Of a DNA stretch of 64,000 bases, positions 60,801 through 64,000 are shown piece after piece. The translations under genes and the position numbers were made by a program. The stretch spans positions 2,374,501 to 2,438,500 of the forward strand of contig CALZFC010000019.1 in NCBI GenBank assembly GCA_945643635.1, written 5' to 3'. The DNA is from Allodiplogaster sudhausi. Taxonomy: Eukaryota; Nematoda; Chromadorea; Rhabditida; Diplogasteridae. Within the stretch, counting starts at the first letter, position 1. Every line of letters starts with the position of its first letter. The notes under the pieces were generated by a model that was not told where the DNA came from, ran no database searches, and saw only the letters and a list, made by a program, of their open reading frames with translations.

Positions 60801-63800
60801 CAAATTTCGACGTGAGCCTCGTTAGCTCAGTTGGTAGAGCGTCAGACTTTTAATCTGAATGTCACGGGTTCAAGCCCCGTACGAGGCTAATAATTTTAGA
60901 TGGTTTGAGATTTCTCACCGAAAAAAGGAATTCCAAAACAAATTTCGACGTGAGCCTCGTTAGCTCAGTTGGTAGAGCGTCAGACTTTTAATCTGAATGT
61001 CACGGGTTCAAGCCCCGTACGAGGCTAATAATTTTAGACGGTTTGCGATTTACATTATTACTCAACGATGAGCGAGAAATTTTAGGACACATACTAAAGT
61101 CTGAAGAAAGAAACTTCATTTGCGGAATTATCTTGGAACACAGAACAAATTTTATGCCCATTTGACATTTTCTCCCACCGAAAAAGGAATTCCAAAACAA
61201 ATTTCGACGTGAGCCTCGTTAGCTCAGTTGGTAGAGCGTCAGACTTTTAATCTGAATGTCACGGGTTCAAGCCCCGTACGAGGCTAATAATTTTAGATGG
61301 TTTGAGATTTCTCACCGAAAAAGGAATTCCAAAACAAATTTCGACGTGAGCCTCGTTAGCTCAGTTGGTAGAGCGTCAGACTTTTAATCTGAATGTCACG
61401 GGTTCAAGCCCCGTACGAGGCTAATAATTTTAGATGGTTTGAGATTTCTCACCGAAAAAAGAATTCCAAAACAAATTTCGACGTGAGCCTCGTTAGCTCA
61501 GTTGGTAGAGCGTCAGACTTTTAATCTGAATGTCACGGGTTCAAGCCCCGTACGAGGCTAATAATTTTAGACGGTTTGCGATTTACATTATTACTCAACG
61601 ATGAGCGAGAAATTTTAGGACACATACTAAAGTCTGAAGAAAGAAACTTCATTTGCGGAATTATCTTGGAACACAGAACAAATTTTATGCCCATTTGACA
61701 TTTTCTCCCACCGAAAAAGGAATTCCAAAACAAATTTCGACGTGAGCCTCGTTAGCTCAGTTGGTAGAGCGTCAGACTTTTAATCTGAATGTCACGGGTT
61801 CAAGCCCCGTACGAGGCTAATAATTTTAGATGGTTTGAGATTTCTCACCGAAAAAGGAATTCCAAAACAAATTTCGACGTGAGCCTCGTTAGCTCAGTTG
61901 GTAGAGCGTCAGACTTTTAATCTGAATGTCACGGGTTCAAGCCCCGTACGAGGCTAATAATTTTAGACGGTTTGCGATTTACATTATTACTCAACGATGA
62001 GCGAGAAATTTTAGGCATAATACTAAAGAAAGGAACTTCATTTGCGGAATTATCTTGGAACACAGAACAAATTTTATGCCCATTTGACATTTTCTCCCAC
62101 CGAAAAAGAATTCCAAAACAAATTTCGACGTGAGCCTCGTTAGCTCAGTTGGTAGAGCGTCAGACTTTTAATCTGAATGTCACGGGTTCAAGCCCCGTAC
62201 GAGGCTAATAATTTTAGACGGTTTGCGATTTACATTATTACTCAACGATGAGCGAGAAATTTTAGGACACATACTAAAGTCTGAAGAAAGAAACTTCATT
62301 TGCGGAATTATCTTGGAACACAGAACAAATTTTATGCCCATTTGACATTTTCTCCCACCGAAAAAGGATTCCAAAACAAATTTCGACGTGAGCCTCGTTA
62401 GCTCAGTTGGTAGAGCGTCAGACTTTTAATCTGAATGTCACGGGTTCAAGCCCCGTACGAGGCTAATAATTTTAGATGGTTTGAGATTTCTCACCGAAAA
62501 AGGAATTCCAAAACAAATTTCGACGTGAGCCTCGTTAGCTCAGTTGGTAGAGCGTCAGACTTTTAATCTGAATGTCACGGGTTCAAGCCCCGTACGAGGC
62601 TAATAATTTTAGACGGTTTGCGATTTACATTATTACTCAACGATGAGCGAGAAATTTTAGGACACATACTAAAGCAAGAAACTTCATTTGCGGAATTATC
62701 TTGGAACACAGAACAAATTTTATGCCCATTTGACATTTTCTCCCACCGAAAAAGGAATTCCAAAACAAATTTCGACGTGAGCCTCGTTAGCTCAGTTGGT
62801 AGAGCGTCAGACTTTTAATCTGAATGTCACGGGTTCAAGCCCCGTACGAGGCTAATAATTTTAGACGGTTTGCGATTTACATTATTACTCAACGATGAGC
62901 GAGAAATTTTAGGACACATACTAAAGTCTGAAGAAAGAAACTTCATTTGCGGAATTATCTTGGAACACAGAACAAATTTTATGCCCATTTGACATTTTCT
63001 CCCACCGAAAAAGGAATTCCAAAACAAATTTCGACGTGAGCCTCGTTAGCTCAGTTGGTAGAGCGTCAGACTTTTAATCTGAATGTCACGGGTTCAAGCC
63101 CCGTACGAGGCTAATAATTTTAGATGGTTTGAGATTTCTCACCGAAAAAGGAATTCCAAAACAAATTTCGACGTGAGCCTCGTTAGCTCAGTTGGTAGAG
63201 CGTCAGACTTTTAATCTGAATGTCACGGGTTCAAGCCCCGTACGAGGCTAATAATTTTAGACGGTTTGCGATTTACATTATTACTCAACGATGAGCGAGA
63301 AATTTTAGGACACATACTAAAGTCTGAAGAAAGAAACTTCATTTGCGGAATTATCTTGGAACACAGAACAAATTTTATGCCCATTTGACATTTTCTCCCA
63401 CCGAAAAAGGAATTCCAAAACAAATTTCGACGTGAGCCTCGTTAGCTCAGTTGGTAGAGCGTCAGACTTTTAATCTGAATGTCACGGGTTCAAGCCCCGT
63501 ACGAGGCTAATAATTTTAGATGGTTTGAGATTTCTCACCGAAAAAGGAATTCCAAAACAAATTTCGACGTGAGCCTCGTTAGCTCAGTTGGTAGAGCGTC
63601 AGACTTTTAATCTGAATGTCACGGGTTCAAGCCCCGTACGAGGCTAATAATTTTAGATGGTTTGAGATTTCTCACCGAAAAAGAATTCCAAAACAAATTT
63701 CGACGTGAGCCTCGTTAGCTCAGTTGGTAGAGCGTCAGACTTTTAATCTGAATGTCACGGGTTCAAGCCCCGTACGAGGCTAATAATTTTAGACGGTTTG

Positions 63801-63967
63801 CGATTTACATTATTACTCAACGATGAGCGAGAAATTTTAGGACACATACTAAAGTCTGAAGAAAGAAACTTCATTTGCGGAATTATCTTGGAACACAGAA
63901 CAAATTTTATGCCCATTTGACATTTTCTCCCACCGAAAAAGGAATTCCAAAACAAATTTCGACGTGA

Positions 63968-64000
63968 GCCTCGTTAGCTCAGTTGGTAGAGCGTCAGACT
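63968..64000 (+). tRNA. trnK-UUU: tRNA-Lys(UUU), 5' part only, cut by window edge
   Basis: The first 33 nt of a canonical copy are present, through U33. The rest lies beyond the window, so the array continues to the right. Confidence 0.95.

Larger units (their letters stand above)
1..64000 (+). repeat. Giant tandem array of tRNA-Lys(UUU) units, 259-bp and 137/138-bp forms
   Basis: The full window is built from one repeat family in a single orientation. The 12-base start of each unit (ATTTCGACGTGA) sits directly before each tRNA. Long units are 259 bp; small-indel derivatives run from 249 to 262 bp. Short units are 137 or 138 bp, rarely 135 or 136. I count 278 complete-position tRNA copies, of which 65 are in short units. 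No unique sequence interrupts the array and neither end is reached, so its true size is unknown. A GGAATTCC palindrome lies about 22 bp before most tRNAs. Copies are nearly identical, and identical variants recur in blocks, which indicates amplification by unequal exchange or conversion rather than retroposition. Confidence 0.98.
57693..64000 (+). tRNA. trnK-UUU: Cluster of 30 complete tRNA-Lys(UUU) copies, right-hand block
   Basis: Starts: 57705, 57936, 58195, 58454, 58713, 58851, 58988, 59247, 59384, 59643, 59902, 60161, 60420, 60679, 60816, 60954, 61213, 61350, 61487, 61746, 61883, 62134, 62392, 62529, 62781, 63040, 63177, 63436, 63573, 63709. Short copies: 58713, 58851, 59247, 60679, 60816, 61213, 61350, 61746, 62392, 63040, 63436, 63573. 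Side-by-side short units appear only here, at 58713/58851, 60679/60816, 61213/61350 and 63436/63573. Microsite variants sit in units 61883 and 62529. Unit 62134 has lost one A in the GGAATTCC palindrome. Confidence 0.95.

Noticed and set aside
1..64000. CRISPR-like regular repeat array
   Set aside because: The spacers are the same sequence in every unit, the repeat is a tRNA gene, and units are 137-262 bp.
1..64000. tRNA-derived SINE or retroposed copies
   Set aside because: Copies are strictly head to tail with shared spacers, without poly(A) tails, target-site duplications or dispersal.
1..64000. Whole array as a simple assembly loop artefact
   Set aside because: Unit order is non-periodic at large scale and carries many private indels, which a looping error would not create. 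Local counts, such as the 655-bp trimers, could still be wrong.
1..64000. Bacterial or organellar origin
   Set aside because: No encoded CCA, no bacterial promoter or operon, T4 terminator directly after the tRNA, and only one isotype in a vast array; a eukaryotic nuclear origin fits better.

Overview
The whole window is one uninterrupted head-to-tail array of a single small RNA gene, a plus-strand tRNA-Lys with anticodon UUU. I count 278 complete-position copies, one truncated copy (57821-57871) and one copy cut by the right edge (63968-64000). Both edges lie inside the array. I see no protein gene, rRNA, other tRNA isotype, mobile element or unique DNA. Copies and variants were read by eye, so an isolated point change may have been missed.

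The organism is most likely a eukaryote. The tRNA has good A and B boxes, no encoded CCA, and a T4 run 5 nt after its 3' end, as expected for RNA polymerase III. Its D-arm and variable-loop sequence resembles eukaryotic cytosolic tRNA-Lys. Very long tandem tRNA arrays are best known from Entamoeba (Amoebozoa), so an Entamoeba-like protist is a reasonable but weak guess. The U73 discriminator base is unusual for tRNA-Lys. I cannot name a species.

Two unit types alternate. The long unit is 259 bp (73 bp tRNA plus 186 bp AT-rich spacer). The short unit is 137 or 138 bp and lacks about 122 bp from the middle of the spacer, but keeps about 37 bp before the tRNA and about 12 bp after it. There are 65 short units. 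Their order is not simply periodic but forms nested higher-order repeats of about 1433, 914, 1836, 655 and 1165 bp.

The array has two domains. Positions 1 to about 36 kb are diverse: two long-spacer haplotypes, two short-spacer alleles with recombinants between them, 15 tRNA copies with A14U, 17 with U33A and two with a T-stem deletion. From about 36 kb to the end nearly every tRNA copy reads as canonical and the spacers are very uniform. There are two exceptions: a roughly 25-bp spacer microsite with many small alleles (mostly 48-63 kb) and one chimeric unit at 57.8 kb. The pattern fits repeated unequal exchange and gene conversion. The size of the array suggests a role beyond lysine-tRNA supply, for example as structural chromosome DNA, but that is inference.
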